45,822 nucleotides of DNA from Muribaculaceae bacterium (GCA_023662835.1 JAMPII010000013.1:1-45822), one strand, 5' to 3'; shown: positions 17,481 through 26,875, counted from the stretch's first letter. A program made the numbers and translations. The notes: a model not told the origin generated them from the sequence alone.

Positions 17481-18314
17481 TTATCGTGACAAAGAATATG
17501 CTTTTTCTCTAACAGCCAAAGCTTCCGCGGCAGCATTGGCACCACCGGTGAAATTTTGCCAAGGAATAGTTTCACCAACAACGATGTTAAATGATTTTCC
17601 CCGGCTTCGGAAAATTTCGCGTGGCAAGAACAACATTTCAATGTTTAGTTTTATACCTAATTTCTGTCTGAACTTTGCAAAATTATAAAAAAATGGCGAA
17701 TTTTTACCACTAAAAAACACGGGAATGATATCGCGGTGGTATTGAACGGCCTTATTGATGAACATTTTTTGCCATTTCAGGTCGGCAACTCCGTTTTTGC
17801 CTTTTCTCGAGCATAGTCCGGCGGGGAACACTATGATGGGTATGTTTGGATTTGAGAATACATTGCCGATTTTTTCGGCGCTGATTCGGTTCTGTTTCCC
17901 AAATTTGTTTACCGGAAGGAAAACGGGTTCCAATGGTTTGACTGACATGAGCAAATCGTTTACCACGAATTTTACTTCGGTTCCGTAGTGGCGTGAAGCC
18001 CAGTCGATCATGGCTATTCCGTCTAGAGCACCAAGGGGGTGGTTTGAGGCGATGATGACGTTCCGGTTGTCAGGGTCGGGTTCAACGCCAATGTTTTTGT
18101 ATGTTATGTTCAGGTCGGTTAGAGTAGCATCGCAGAATTCGCTGCCCTGAGTTCCGGCAGTGCGTTCCAGAATACCATTCAGGTCGTCCTGGCAGATGGT
18201 TCGCTTGATCCAGGTGATGATGAATTTGGGTATGCGTTTGTAGTAGCCGGGTATACGCTCGCGCAACACGGCGTCGATGTCGATTTTCAGGGGAGCTTTT
18301 GGTTTGTTTTGCAT
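17481..18314 (-). CDS. glsA: Glycine lipid O-acyltransferase GlsA (PlsC-like)
   Basis: Adds the second acyl chain to the hydroxyl group of the N-acylated glycine. 277 residues of the PlsC acyltransferase fold. The catalytic block is ASNHPLGALDG (His92, Asp98), with five rather than four residues between His and Asp, a variant I associate with this Bacteroidetes branch. Further blocks are PLEPVFLPVNK and IIVFPAGLCSRK. It lies between a zupT-like gene (7 bp) and glsB (6 bp). A plain phosphatidic-acid acyltransferase is the alternative, but the glsB neighbour argues for glycine lipid synthesis. Confidence 0.83.
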   Translation of the reverse strand: MQNKPKAPLKIDIDAVLRERIPGYYKRIPKFIITWIKRTICQDDLNGILERTAGTQGSEFCDATLTDLNITYKNIGVEPDPDNRNVIIASNHPLGALDGIAMIDWASRHYGTEVKFVVNDLLMSVKPLEPVFLPVNKFGKQNRISAEKIGNVFSNPNIPIIVFPAGLCSRKGKNGVADLKWQKMFINKAVQYHRDIIPVFFSGKNSPFFYNFAKFRQKLGIKLNIEMLFLPREIFRSRGKSFNIVVGETIPWQNFTGGANAAAEALAVREKAYSLSR

Positions 18315-18321
18315 TATAATC

Positions 18322-19146
18322 TTAATGGCTGTGGCCCAGAAGCATCAGGCAAACGGCCATCAATATTATGCCGGCTATGAGGCCGCACATTACGAGGTGG
18401 TGGTGACCGTAGGCCTCCGCTTCGGGAAGCAATTCGTCGAAAGTAATAAATAATAATACACCGGCAACGGCGGCCATGCAGACAGCCTCGATTTGGGGCG
18501 ACCACCATGGTAAAAGGAAATATAGGGCGAACAAGGCGCCGACTAGCGCGGCCGCGGCGGAGCAAAATGTGTAGGCCAGCGCTTTTTTCCGCGAGCAGGT
18601 ACCGTAATACAATGGTGTTGCCATGGCTATTCCCATGGGAATGTTGTGGATGCATATAGCTATTGCCAGAGGTAGTGCCACTTCGATGCTGTCGAGGGCT
18701 GCAACGAAGGTAGCCATACCTTCTGGAAAGTTATGGACGGCAATGGTTGCTGCGAGCATAAGCCCCGTGCGCCGCATGCGTTTTCGCTGCCGGCGGGAGT
18801 TTTCGTCGTCGGGGCATGACGGGTTGAAATTGCGGGGAGCGTGAGAATCGCTATGTTTTGGCAGTAAGAAGTCGAGAGCGGCCATAATAGCCATGCCGCC
18901 GGCTAGTGCCGAAATGGCCCATCCTTTGCCTAAGTTTTCTAGCTTTTCGATAGATTCCGGCATGATGCCCATAAGGGCTACGTATATAATTACACCGGCC
19001 GAAAGGCCTAGAGCTGCCGACACGAATCGCTTCCCGTTTGCTCCCGGCAGAAAGGCCAGAAGCGAGCCGGCGCAAGTTGCCAATACTGTTAATGAAGTAA
19101 GGCACAGGGCAATGGCGGTTTTTGAAATAGGTAAGTCGGCGAGCAT
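18322..19146 (-). CDS. ZIP family divalent metal transporter (ZupT-like)
   Basis: 274-residue inner-membrane protein with about eight membrane segments and a hydrophilic, basic loop after the third (about residues 97-128, SRRQRKRMRRTG). The two metal-site helices carry HNFPEG and HNIPMG, the conserved ZIP motifs, so import of zinc, iron or manganese is expected. The C-terminus is His-rich (GHHHL, LGHSH). First gene of the operon that continues into glsA and glsB; a link between metal supply and lipid synthesis is not evident and may only reflect shared transcription. Confidence 0.9.
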   Translation of the reverse strand: MLADLPISKTAIALCLTSLTVLATCAGSLLAFLPGANGKRFVSAALGLSAGVIIYVALMGIMPESIEKLENLGKGWAISALAGGMAIMAALDFLLPKHSDSHAPRNFNPSCPDDENSRRQRKRMRRTGLMLAATIAVHNFPEGMATFVAALDSIEVALPLAIAICIHNIPMGIAMATPLYYGTCSRKKALAYTFCSAAAALVGALFALYFLLPWWSPQIEAVCMAAVAGVLLFITFDELLPEAEAYGHHHLVMCGLIAGIILMAVCLMLLGHSH

Positions 19147-19184
19147 TATTAGAAATTTTAGGACAAATTAAGTCAATTTCAAAA

Positions 19185-19192
19185 CAAAGTTA
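19185..19192 (-). promoter_or_regulatory. Candidate -7 box for the zupT-gls operon
   Basis: On the minus strand TAACTTTG matches the TAnnTTTG consensus and lies 39 bases before the zupT ATG. No clear TTTG box is present at the -33 position. It is back to back with the candidate box for the sigma factor gene, 14 bases apart. Confidence 0.4.
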
Positions 19193-19205
19193 GCAAAAGA
19201 ATACG

Positions 19206-19213
19206 TATTTTTG
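19206..19213 (+). promoter_or_regulatory. Candidate -7 box for the ECF sigma operon
   Basis: TATTTTTG matches TAnnTTTG, 37 bases before the sigma factor ATG. No good -33 TTTG is seen. The sigma factor may also drive its own promoter, which would have a different motif. Confidence 0.4.
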
Positions 19214-19250
19214 GCGAAAAATAATCAACAGGCTTTCCAAAAAGCGGATA

Positions 19251-19814
19251 ATGTTAAAGCAAACAGAACCGGAATCACAAGAGTTGGTAGAACGATTGCG
19301 CGACCCCTCCACCTGCCGTCAGGCATTTGGTGAAGTGGTAAAATTGTATACGCAGCCGCTTTACTGGCAGATACGTCGTATGGTGGAGAATCATGACGAT
19401 GCTAACGATTTACTGCAAAACACATTCCTGAAGGCCTGGAATTCGATAGAAAATTTCCGAGGCGATGCAAGCCTATCTACGTGGCTTCACAAGATAGCAA
19501 TTAATGAGAGCATCACCTTTTTGCAGCGCGAGCGTAAACGGCTAAATATATCGCTCGACGATGAGAGTCAGCACCTTGATTCGTTGATAGATGCTGATAC
19601 GAATATTGACGGCGACAAGGCTGCGCAACATCTTCGTAAGGCAATAGCCACTTTGCCTGAAAAGCAGCGCCTGGTTTTCAATATGCGCTATTTCGACGAG
19701 ATGAAATATGAGGAAATGTCAAATATATTAGGTACTTCCGTGGGCGCATTGAAAACGTCGTACCACCTTGCCGTAAAGAAAATAGAAAAATATTTCGAGG
19801 ATATAGAAATTTAA
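19251..19814 (+). CDS. RNA polymerase ECF sigma factor
   Basis: 187 residues. Region 2 is seen in MVENHDDANDLLQNTFLKAWNSIENFRGDASLSTWLHKIAINES, region 4 in LPEKQRLVFNMRYFDEMKYEEMSNILGTSVGALKTSYHLAVKKI, with an acidic linker between. This is a full-length ECF (sigma-24 type) factor of the general RpoE class rather than the SusC-linked FecI type. It is followed by a small one-TM protein and a Spy-like periplasmic protein, an arrangement expected of an envelope-stress regulator with its anti-sigma partner and targets. Confidence 0.93.
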   Translation: MLKQTEPESQELVERLRDPSTCRQAFGEVVKLYTQPLYWQIRRMVENHDDANDLLQNTFLKAWNSIENFRGDASLSTWLHKIAINESITFLQRERKRLNISLDDESQHLDSLIDADTNIDGDKAAQHLRKAIATLPEKQRLVFNMRYFDEMKYEEMSNILGTSVGALKTSYHLAVKKIEKYFEDIEI

Positions 19815-19877
19815 TTAGCCGGCGGATTAAACCCAAAGGCGGTAGCCGAGTCAATACATGTAAAAACGTAATTTAAT

Positions 19878-20294
19878 ATGAAGAAAAATGACATAGACAG
19901 CGCGTTGCTCGAGCGGCTTGGACATCGCTCGGGGATGACTGTTCCTGAGGGTTACTTCGAGAACTTCGCCAAGCAGATGTCAGACACGCTCCCTGTGCAA
20001 CCTTGGGAAAAGGCTCAAGGCGAGGGTAAGATTCTTCCTGCACCTTCGCTATGGCAGAAGGTGCGCACGTATGCCTACATGGCAGCAATGTTTGCTGGTG
20101 TATGGCTAATGATGTGGGTGTTCGGCGACATTGTGAACCGTGCGACGCCGCAAATGACCGACAATCCTGTTATTGCCAGCGTTCTGGGAACCGATGGATT
20201 GTACGATTTCTACGATACATCAATCGACGAATATGAACTGATGGAAGAGATGTGTGAGGAAGGCTTGGTACTCACCGATTTTAAATTGAATTAG
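19878..20294 (+). CDS. Putative anti-sigma factor, single-pass membrane protein
   Basis: 138 residues. The N-terminal 60 residues are soluble and contain VPEGYFENFAKQMSDTLP, a motif common in small proteins encoded after Bacteroidetes ECF sigma genes. One membrane helix follows (about 68-85, AYMAAMFAGVWLMMWVF), then a short acidic extracytoplasmic tail. Topology and position between an ECF sigma gene and a periplasmic sensor-like gene make an anti-sigma role likely, though no zinc anti-sigma (HXXXCXXC) motif is present. The next gene starts 2 bp after its stop. Confidence 0.65.
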   Translation: MKKNDIDSALLERLGHRSGMTVPEGYFENFAKQMSDTLPVQPWEKAQGEGKILPAPSLWQKVRTYAYMAAMFAGVWLMMWVFGDIVNRATPQMTDNPVIASVLGTDGLYDFYDTSIDEYELMEEMCEEGLVLTDFKLN

Positions 20295-20296
20295 GT

Positions 20297-20803
20297 ATGA
20301 AGTTATTAAAATATACATATATACTGCTGATAATGTGTTTTATAAGCACATCGACGGCAATGGCTCAAGGAAAAGGACCACAATCTAAACCTGATCGCGA
20401 AGAGTGGTTTAAGGAGATGCGTCAGTTTAAGCACCGTTTTCTTGTTAAGGAACTTGAATTGACAAAGCAACAGCAGGATGAATTTTTCCCGCTCTACGAT
20501 TCTATGCAGGGCGAGCTGGAGAAGCTCCAAGATGGCATCAGGAGGTCGGATCGTAAAATAGCCCGCGCCAAGTGTGATGTCAGCGACGCCGACTACTTGC
20601 AAGCAGCCCGCCTGGCAACAGAAATGAAGTCGCGTGAGGGTGCTGTTGAGGAGATGTACTTCGATAAGTTTTCGAAAGTGCTGTCGGCCAAACAGATGTT
20701 CCAGCTTCATTTTGCCGAGCGAAAGTTTATGCGTGAAGTAATGAAGCAACATTCGATGATGATGGAGTCGAAAATGAAAAATGGGAGTGGACGACATAAG
20801 TAG
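20297..20803 (+). CDS. Spy/CpxP-like periplasmic protein
   Basis: 168 residues with a signal peptide (ending STAMAQ) and a charged, all-helical mature part. KELELTKQQQDEFFPLYDSM and KVLSAKQMFQLHFAERKF resemble the LTxxQ repeats of the Spy/CpxP family, whose members act as periplasmic chaperones or stress sensors. A sensor or chaperone role upstream of the putative anti-sigma factor is inference from gene order. Confidence 0.7.
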   Translation: MKLLKYTYILLIMCFISTSTAMAQGKGPQSKPDREEWFKEMRQFKHRFLVKELELTKQQQDEFFPLYDSMQGELEKLQDGIRRSDRKIARAKCDVSDADYLQAARLATEMKSREGAVEEMYFDKFSKVLSAKQMFQLHFAERKFMREVMKQHSMMMESKMKNGSGRHK

Positions 20804-20843
20804 AATCCGCCTCCTTACAAAATTGTTGATACAACCCTAAAAA

Positions 20844-20874
20844 GACGTGGCAACCATAAACCGGAGGCCACGTC
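20844..20874 (+). terminator. Hairpin between Spy-like and macroglobulin genes
   Basis: GACGTGGC (20844-20851) and GCCACGTC (20867-20874) form a perfect 8-bp stem with a 15-nt loop, followed by GTTTGG rather than a clean T run. It could attenuate or stabilise the transcript between the sigma module and the macroglobulin gene. The loop bases ATAAACC (20856-20862) can instead pair with GGTTTAT (20879-20885), giving an alternative fold. Confidence 0.45.
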
Positions 20875-20893
20875 GTTTGGTTTATATATTGTT

Positions 20894-23800
20894 ATGAAAA
20901 AAATTACAGCGCTAAAACTGATGTTTGTGGCATTAGTTGCCTTAATAACTATGCCGGAGCCGGTTAAGGCTGAAAACGAATATGCCAAACCTGACTTCGC
21001 CTTTCCGGTAAAAGTTGCCGACAATTCGCTTGCTCAGATGAGGCAAGCCGAGAAGACGGGCGACGGAAAACTGCTTGTCCGTTCGATTATAAACTATGCT
21101 TATGCCCGCCAGTCGGTCGATGCCGACTCCGTTGGCGAGGTGCTGAAAATGGCAGAGAATTATGCTGACAAGAGTGACGATCCGATTGTGGCATCGTTGC
21201 TTCGGTTGTGGCTTGCACAAACCTACGGGCAACTATATAATTCGAACAAGTGGAAATACGATAACCGGCAGCTTCCTTCGGAGCCGTTAGCCGCCGACTA
21301 CAGACAATGGAGCGGGGAGCAGTTCCGCGACGTGATAGCTGATTTTTGCAACAAGGCAGTGGAACCCGCAGTTGAGCTGCGTGCTGCAAAACTGAAAAGT
21401 TATGATGGCGTTGTAACGTTGCCGGAGGGCTCAGCGGATCTGTACCCGACGGTTTATGATTTTGTGATGTTGCGCACGGTGATGCTTTTGGAGCAGATTT
21501 CTGTTGAGCGGCCGCAATTTCCGGCCGATTATATGGACGGTGTGAACGAGTTTTGTGCGTTGACATATGCATACCAACCTCAGTTGACACGGCGAATATT
21601 GGAGACACTTCGCGCTTGGCTTCAAGCGCAGACACCCGGAACACCACCCATGGTGGCGACCGACCTAGTCCGACTTGATTTTACGGGTCGATATCTGGCA
21701 AACGACGTTGCCGATTCACTGCGTTTTGCCGCTTATAAGAATGTGTATGAACGTAATGCAAGATTGGCAGAGTCGGGGAACGCGTTGATGAAGGCCGCCG
21801 ACTGTGTTGATTATGATAATGTTGACCAGAACGCCAAGCTACTGCAACTGGCTGATGTTTATGTTAAGCAACATCCCCGTACGCGACAGGCTGAATGCCT
21901 ACGGGGCGTTATGAAACGGATTGAGCAGAAACGAATTAACGTTGAGTATGCGCAAACGGTTGTGCCGGGAGGCGTACTTAAAGTGAAAGTGACCGGATTT
22001 AACGCAGACGAGTATCAATTGAGATTGTATAGAGTGAATGCCGACTGGAACAATTACGGCTATTACAATTGGAGCGAAGGGGAAGCTCTACCGTCGTTTG
22101 TAAAAGCAATCACGAAGGCAAGCAAGGGTAGGTCGGTGCCGTTTACCGTTGACGATACGGTTTCGATTGCAATGCCCGGGCCGGGACGATATATCGTTGT
22201 GCCGACTGTCGGGGCATTCAGCAACGCTGAGTTAAAGAAAAACAGCTATCCGGTAGTTTATTGCTCCAATTATTTGATAGCCACTATGGCGTATGCTCCG
22301 AACGTGTGGGCAGTTACCGTAAATCCGCTGACGGGGCGTCCGGAAGCGGGTGTAACATTGGAACAGCTGACGAACAAGGGTGTGCTTTTGAAAAGATATG
22401 TTACTGACAGCGTTGCAACAGCGGTTATCGACGCAGCTGGATCGGGGTCGTTGCGTGCCCGGTCAGGAGGTGACCACTACGCAGCGCCGGTGTATGTTTC
22501 GCAGCCATATTCGCCGCAGAAAGGAAACAAATTCGCGGTGCATGTATTTACTGATCTGGCATTGTATCATCTCGGCGACACGGTCAGATGGTGTACAGTA
22601 GCGCAATCGTACGGGCCGGCCGGGGAATCAGTTGTAGCCAACTGCCGGTTAAAAGCCATTTTGAGGGATGCTAATTATCAGTTGATTGACACTATGGAAG
22701 TGACAACTGACGGTTTTGGGCGTGCGCAGGGGCGGTTTAAATTGCCTTCGAGTGGGCTTACAGGAAATTTTGCCATTCAACTTGCCGGCATGCCGGGGGA
22801 GAAAAATATACGAGGGGGAGTAAATTTCAAGGTAAGTGATTATAAGCTGCCTACGTTCCGCATCGACTCGCTTACGGCGCAAGTTAACGTTCCTCAAATC
22901 GGAGCTGTAACAGTGAAGGGCGAGGCAATTACATATTCCGGATTTCCATTGGAAGGTTGTGAGGCGACAATTGAATTGAGTGTCAGCGATATGACATATC
23001 GCTGGTGGTGGCACGGCGGAATGCCGACCTCGTTCTATACGGCCAAGGGATTGACCGGCGCCGATGGTCAGTTCTTTTTCGAGCTGCCGAAGGAATTGCT
23101 GGCGCAATCGCCTATACGGAACGGAGTTTTTACGGCTGAGGTTACTGTTACATCGGCCACAGGCGAAACCCATCAGTCGGCAACGCGATTTGTGCTGGGA
23201 AAGCAGTGTTTCATATCGGCTGATGTTGATGAAAATATCGATGTTTCATCGGGCTATATGCTGCTGCATGGTGATTTGATTGATTGTAACGGAAACAACA
23301 TGACGGGCCGGCTAGTGCTTACGTTGACAAATAGCAATGGCGAAGTTGCTCTTCAATCGCCATTACAGGCCGGAAAAACGGAGAGAATAGCTACGGTAGG
23401 TGTGCCGTCGGGCGAGTATACTGTTGTGATTGCACCCGCAGATACAGCTATGGCTCAGCCACTTAATATTGGAAAGCGGGTAATTTATCGCGACAGTGAC
23501 AGGTATTGCCCGGCTAAAGACACGCCATTGTGGACACCGCACAAAACCGTACGGCTTACCGCCGGAGAACGTGAGGCACAGATAGTTATTGGCTCCTCGT
23601 CGGATACGATATTTGTTCATTATGCCATTTACGGTAGTAACAGCTTGTTGGAGCAAGGTTGGACAACAACGGGGCGGGAGTTGAAGCACCTGCCCGTAAC
23701 GCTGCCCGACAATATTGATAAGGTTACGGCTAAGCTATGGACAGTGAGCGGTTATAACGCCACTGAGGCGACAGTTGAGGTTCTGGCAACACCGCAGCCG

Positions 23801-26557
23801 GGAATAGTGATGGAGATCGAGAGTTTCCGCGATCGCATAATACCCGGGCAGCAGGAGAAGTGGCGATTCCGTATTAAGGATACATCGGGCCGTGGCGTAA
23901 GATCGGCTTTGATGCTTGATATGTACAATCAGGCATTGGACCAGCTTATCCGACACTCATTCCGGCTGTCGCCCTACAGGGTCGGCTCGGTAGGGTTCAA
24001 CATAAACTACACTCTAAACCGCGGATTCAGCAGCGCATCGAGCAGAATTGGCCTTCAGGATTGTAAGGCAACTCAATTGCCCGAGTTACAGACCTGGGGC
24101 AGGTCGATGGCCTCGACGCGATTATATGGACAGATAAAAATGGCACGCTCGTATGCAAACGCCAAGGTTGAGGCCACTGCAGTTGCAGATATGGGCAGCG
24201 AGACAATGATGGCAACGGATCTGATGCTTGCGTCCGGCGCTGACAGCGCAGAAAGCATAGACGAAGAAGTGGCTATGGCCGAGGTCGATAAAAATGAAGA
24301 TACGGGCGTTTACCGGCAATCGGAAATGACGGTGGCATTGTTTGAGCCTATGCTTACAACGGACGATGAGGGCGGACTGGAGTTCAATTTTACCGCGCCG
24401 AACGCCAATACGACATGGCAATTATATGCACAGGCGTTCACCAACAAAATGTTATGCGCAAGCAATAGTTATGATATAGTGTCGGCCAAGCCGATAATGG
24501 TACAGCCTAACTTGCCGCGGTTCATGCGTGCCGGCGATGAGGCGGTTGTTAAAGCGCTTGTGATGAACAATACTGACACAACGATTGTGGCCTCGACCAC
24601 GATTGAACTGTTCAATCCACTGAACGACAAAGCGATTACGACAATAACGCGGCTCGATACGATAGCCCCTATGCAAGCGGCGACAGTAACGGTTACAGCA
24701 GAGGCGAACGCCGGCCTAACCGCCATAGGTTACCGGATACGCTCGACGCAGGGCGTGTATGCCGATGGTGAGCAAGCTTTGATTCCTGTGCTTGAAGCCT
24801 CGCAACCTGTTGTTGAAACGTTGCCGTTCTATATATCTCCGGGTCAGCAGACGTTCTCGCTGCAGCTCCCTGAGTTAGACGCGGATGCGCGGGTGACATT
24901 GCAATTTACCCAGAATCCGACGTGGTATGTGGCTACCGCGTTGCCAGGACTTCGCAAGAACGAAGCAGGCGATGCGCTAGGCGCGGGCGCGGCACTTTTC
25001 AGTGCGGCAACGGCCAAGGGCATTTTGCGCGACAATCCGGAAATAGCTGACGCTTTACGGCAATGGACAGAAAAAGGTGACACAATGCTGATATCGATGC
25101 TGGAAAAGAATGTGGATTTGAAAACCGTGTTGCTGAATTCGACACCATGGGTTATGGATGCTCAATCCGACACGGAGCGAATGGCACGGTTGGCAATGCT
25201 AATGGACAGTGCGACAGTAGCAGATGAAATTGCGCTCAACATTGAAAAACTGAAGAAGCTGAGCTGTGCCGGTGGCGGTTGGAAATGGATTGAGCAATCG
25301 GCGGCGGCATCGACGTGGGCAACGGAAAATTTGCTGTTTATATTCGGACGGCTTGACAAAATGGGATATTTGCCTGACGAAGCAACACTGGGACAGATGA
25401 TAAAAAACGCAGTGGCATATGTCGATGCGGAAACGGCGAAGCAGTTGAAAAAGACGCCGGAGATGACAGATGTGGCGTACTCATATCTGCGCACAATTTA
25501 TTATGCGGATTATCCGGTAGGCGAGCAGCTAAAAAAACTTATTGATAGGACAGCCAAGCGGTTGTCGGAACAGTGGAAAACGGCATCGGCACCGGCAAAG
25601 GCTATGGCGGCGATTTTGCTGGAGCATACCGGCTATAAACAGCAGGTCGCACAAATAATGTTGTCGTTGAGTGAGTATGCCGTTAGTAGTGAGTCAAAAG
25701 GTATGTGGTGGCCTACGGTGGAGGATTCGGAACAGATATGGTGGACACCTTCGGCCGTTGCTCGTACCTGTATCATTTTGGATGCATATTCACTGTTGAT
25801 GCCTGACACTGATGCTGTTGACAAGATACGTCAGTGGATAATATTGCAGAAGGAAGCGCAAAACTGGGGAACTGGTGTTGCAACGACCGAGGTTGTAGCC
25901 ACGCTGTTGTCGACTGGAAGTAACTGGACCAGACCCCAGCGTCAGGCGACAATCAGGATCGGCGGGAAGAAGTTGGCGCAGACAGCCACAGATGCACGTT
26001 TGGGGTGCGTTCGCGCCGACATTACCGATTTGTCACCCTCAGGAAAAATGCTTACCTTTGACAATGTTGGCCAAACTCCCTCGTGGGGTGCGGTGTATTG
26101 TCAAAACACGGCGCCAATGAAGGATATTCGGGCTCAGTCGTGTACAGACCTTTCAATAGAGAAGCGTATATACAAAAGGGTAGATACACCGGCGGGTGCT
26201 CAATGGGTAGAGGCTGATACGTTGCATGTTGGTGACATAGTTCAGGTGAACCTCACCGTAAGGGCCGGAAGGTCGATGGACTATGTTGCGATAATAGATG
26301 AGCGTGCCGCATGTCTTGAACCGACTGATCAGTTGCCAGGGCCAATTTGGTCGGAGGGTTTATGTTTTTACCGCGAGAACCGCGAGGCGACAACAAATAT
26401 TTTTGTCGACCGGATGCCCAAGGGTGTTTATAGCTTGAGCTACACGCTTACAGTGAACAACTCCGGGCAGTTTGCTTCGGGAGTGGCGAGCGTTCAAAGC
26501 CAGTATGCACCGCAGCTGTCGGCGCATTCGTCGGGAACACAATTAACAATAGAATAG
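20894..26557 (+). CDS. Very large alpha-2-macroglobulin family protein lacking the thioester
   Basis: 1887 residues with an N-terminal signal peptide (ending PVKAEN). The fold is that of bacterial alpha-2-macroglobulins, proposed periplasmic traps for foreign proteases: an MG2-like block (about 560-650, FTDLALYHLGDTVRW), the LFEPMLTTDDEGGLEFNFTAPNANTTWQLYAQAFT segment before residue 1200, and the helical thioester domain after residue 1340 with CAGGGWKWIEQ. The CxEQ thioester expected where NPTWYVATALPGL ends is replaced by NEAGDALGAG (from residue 1356), and no CxEQ occurs elsewhere. It may therefore trap proteins without covalent linkage, or have another role. It follows the ECF sigma module by 90 bp. 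Confidence 0.88.
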   Translation: MKKITALKLMFVALVALITMPEPVKAENEYAKPDFAFPVKVADNSLAQMRQAEKTGDGKLLVRSIINYAYARQSVDADSVGEVLKMAENYADKSDDPIVASLLRLWLAQTYGQLYNSNKWKYDNRQLPSEPLAADYRQWSGEQFRDVIADFCNKAVEPAVELRAAKLKSYDGVVTLPEGSADLYPTVYDFVMLRTVMLLEQISVERPQFPADYMDGVNEFCALTYAYQPQLTRRILETLRAWLQAQTPGTPPMVATDLVRLDFTGRYLANDVADSLRFAAYKNVYERNARLAESGNALMKAADCVDYDNVDQNAKLLQLADVYVKQHPRTRQAECLRGVMKRIEQKRINVEYAQTVVPGGVLKVKVTGFNADEYQLRLYRVNADWNNYGYYNWSEGEALPSFVKAITKASKGRSVPFTVDDTVSIAMPGPGRYIVVPTVGAFSNAELKKNSYPVVYCSNYLIATMAYAPNVWAVTVNPLTGRPEAGVTLEQLTNKGVLLKRYVTDSVATAVIDAAGSGSLRARSGGDHYAAPVYVSQPYSPQKGNKFAVHVFTDLALYHLGDTVRWCTVAQSYGPAGESVVANCRLKAILRDANYQLIDTMEVTTDGFGRAQGRFKLPSSGLTGNFAIQLAGMPGEKNIRGGVNFKVSDYKLPTFRIDSLTAQVNVPQIGAVTVKGEAITYSGFPLEGCEATIELSVSDMTYRWWWHGGMPTSFYTAKGLTGADGQFFFELPKELLAQSPIRNGVFTAEVTVTSATGETHQSATRFVLGKQCFISADVDENIDVSSGYMLLHGDLIDCNGNNMTGRLVLTLTNSNGEVALQSPLQAGKTERIATVGVPSGEYTVVIAPADTAMAQPLNIGKRVIYRDSDRYCPAKDTPLWTPHKTVRLTAGEREAQIVIGSSSDTIFVHYAIYGSNSLLEQGWTTTGRELKHLPVTLPDNIDKVTAKLWTVSGYNATEATVEVLATPQPGIVMEIESFRDRIIPGQQEKWRFRIKDTSGRGVRSALMLDMYNQALDQLIRHSFRLSPYRVGSVGFNINYTLNRGFSSASSRIGLQDCKATQLPELQTWGRSMASTRLYGQIKMARSYANAKVEATAVADMGSETMMATDLMLASGADSAESIDEEVAMAEVDKNEDTGVYRQSEMTVALFEPMLTTDDEGGLEFNFTAPNANTTWQLYAQAFTNKMLCASNSYDIVSAKPIMVQPNLPRFMRAGDEAVVKALVMNNTDTTIVASTTIELFNPLNDKAITTITRLDTIAPMQAATVTVTAEANAGLTAIGYRIRSTQGVYADGEQALIPVLEASQPVVETLPFYISPGQQTFSLQLPELDADARVTLQFTQNPTWYVATALPGLRKNEAGDALGAGAALFSAATAKGILRDNPEIADALRQWTEKGDTMLISMLEKNVDLKTVLLNSTPWVMDAQSDTERMARLAMLMDSATVADEIALNIEKLKKLSCAGGGWKWIEQSAAASTWATENLLFIFGRLDKMGYLPDEATLGQMIKNAVAYVDAETAKQLKKTPEMTDVAYSYLRTIYYADYPVGEQLKKLIDRTAKRLSEQWKTASAPAKAMAAILLEHTGYKQQVAQIMLSLSEYAVSSESKGMWWPTVEDSEQIWWTPSAVARTCIILDAYSLLMPDTDAVDKIRQWIILQKEAQNWGTGVATTEVVATLLSTGSNWTRPQRQATIRIGGKKLAQTATDARLGCVRADITDLSPSGKMLTFDNVGQTPSWGAVYCQNTAPMKDIRAQSCTDLSIEKRIYKRVDTPAGAQWVEADTLHVGDIVQVNLTVRAGRSMDYVAIIDERAACLEPTDQLPGPIWSEGLCFYRENREATTNIFVDRMPKGVYSLSYTLTVNNSGQFASGVASVQSQYAPQLSAHSSGTQLTIE

Positions 26558-26581
26558 ATGTATAACTAAAAATAGAGTATT

Positions 26582-26866
26582 ATGATAAGATTAAATGCTT
26601 TTTTTCAGACCAAAAATGATGGCGATCGCTTGAAAGCGATTGAATTGGGAAACGAACTTGTTGCCAAGTCGCAGAGCGATAAGGGGTGCATCAGCTACGA
26701 TTTGTTTAAATCGTCGACACACGATGATGTTCTCATGTTTTGTGAAACCTGGGCAAGTGAAGCTGACTTGGCGGCACATGCATCGAGCGCTCATTTTACC
26801 CGTATTGTACCGCTGATAGAGGCTCTTACCGTTGACGGCCTGAAGCTTGAAAAGTTTGAATTTTAG
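26582..26866 (+). CDS. Antibiotic biosynthesis monooxygenase (ABM/YgiN-like) protein
   Basis: 94 residues with the small ferredoxin-like ABM fold: LVAKSQSDKGCISYDLFKSSTHDDVLMFCETWASEADLAAHASSAHF is the classic pattern, with the conserved W and H. Members include quinol monooxygenase YgiN and heme-degrading or aldolase-like proteins; the substrate here is unknown. The next gene starts 9 bp after its stop. Confidence 0.88.
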   Translation: MIRLNAFFQTKNDGDRLKAIELGNELVAKSQSDKGCISYDLFKSSTHDDVLMFCETWASEADLAAHASSAHFTRIVPLIEALTVDGLKLEKFEF

Positions 26867-26875
26867 CAAATAGCT

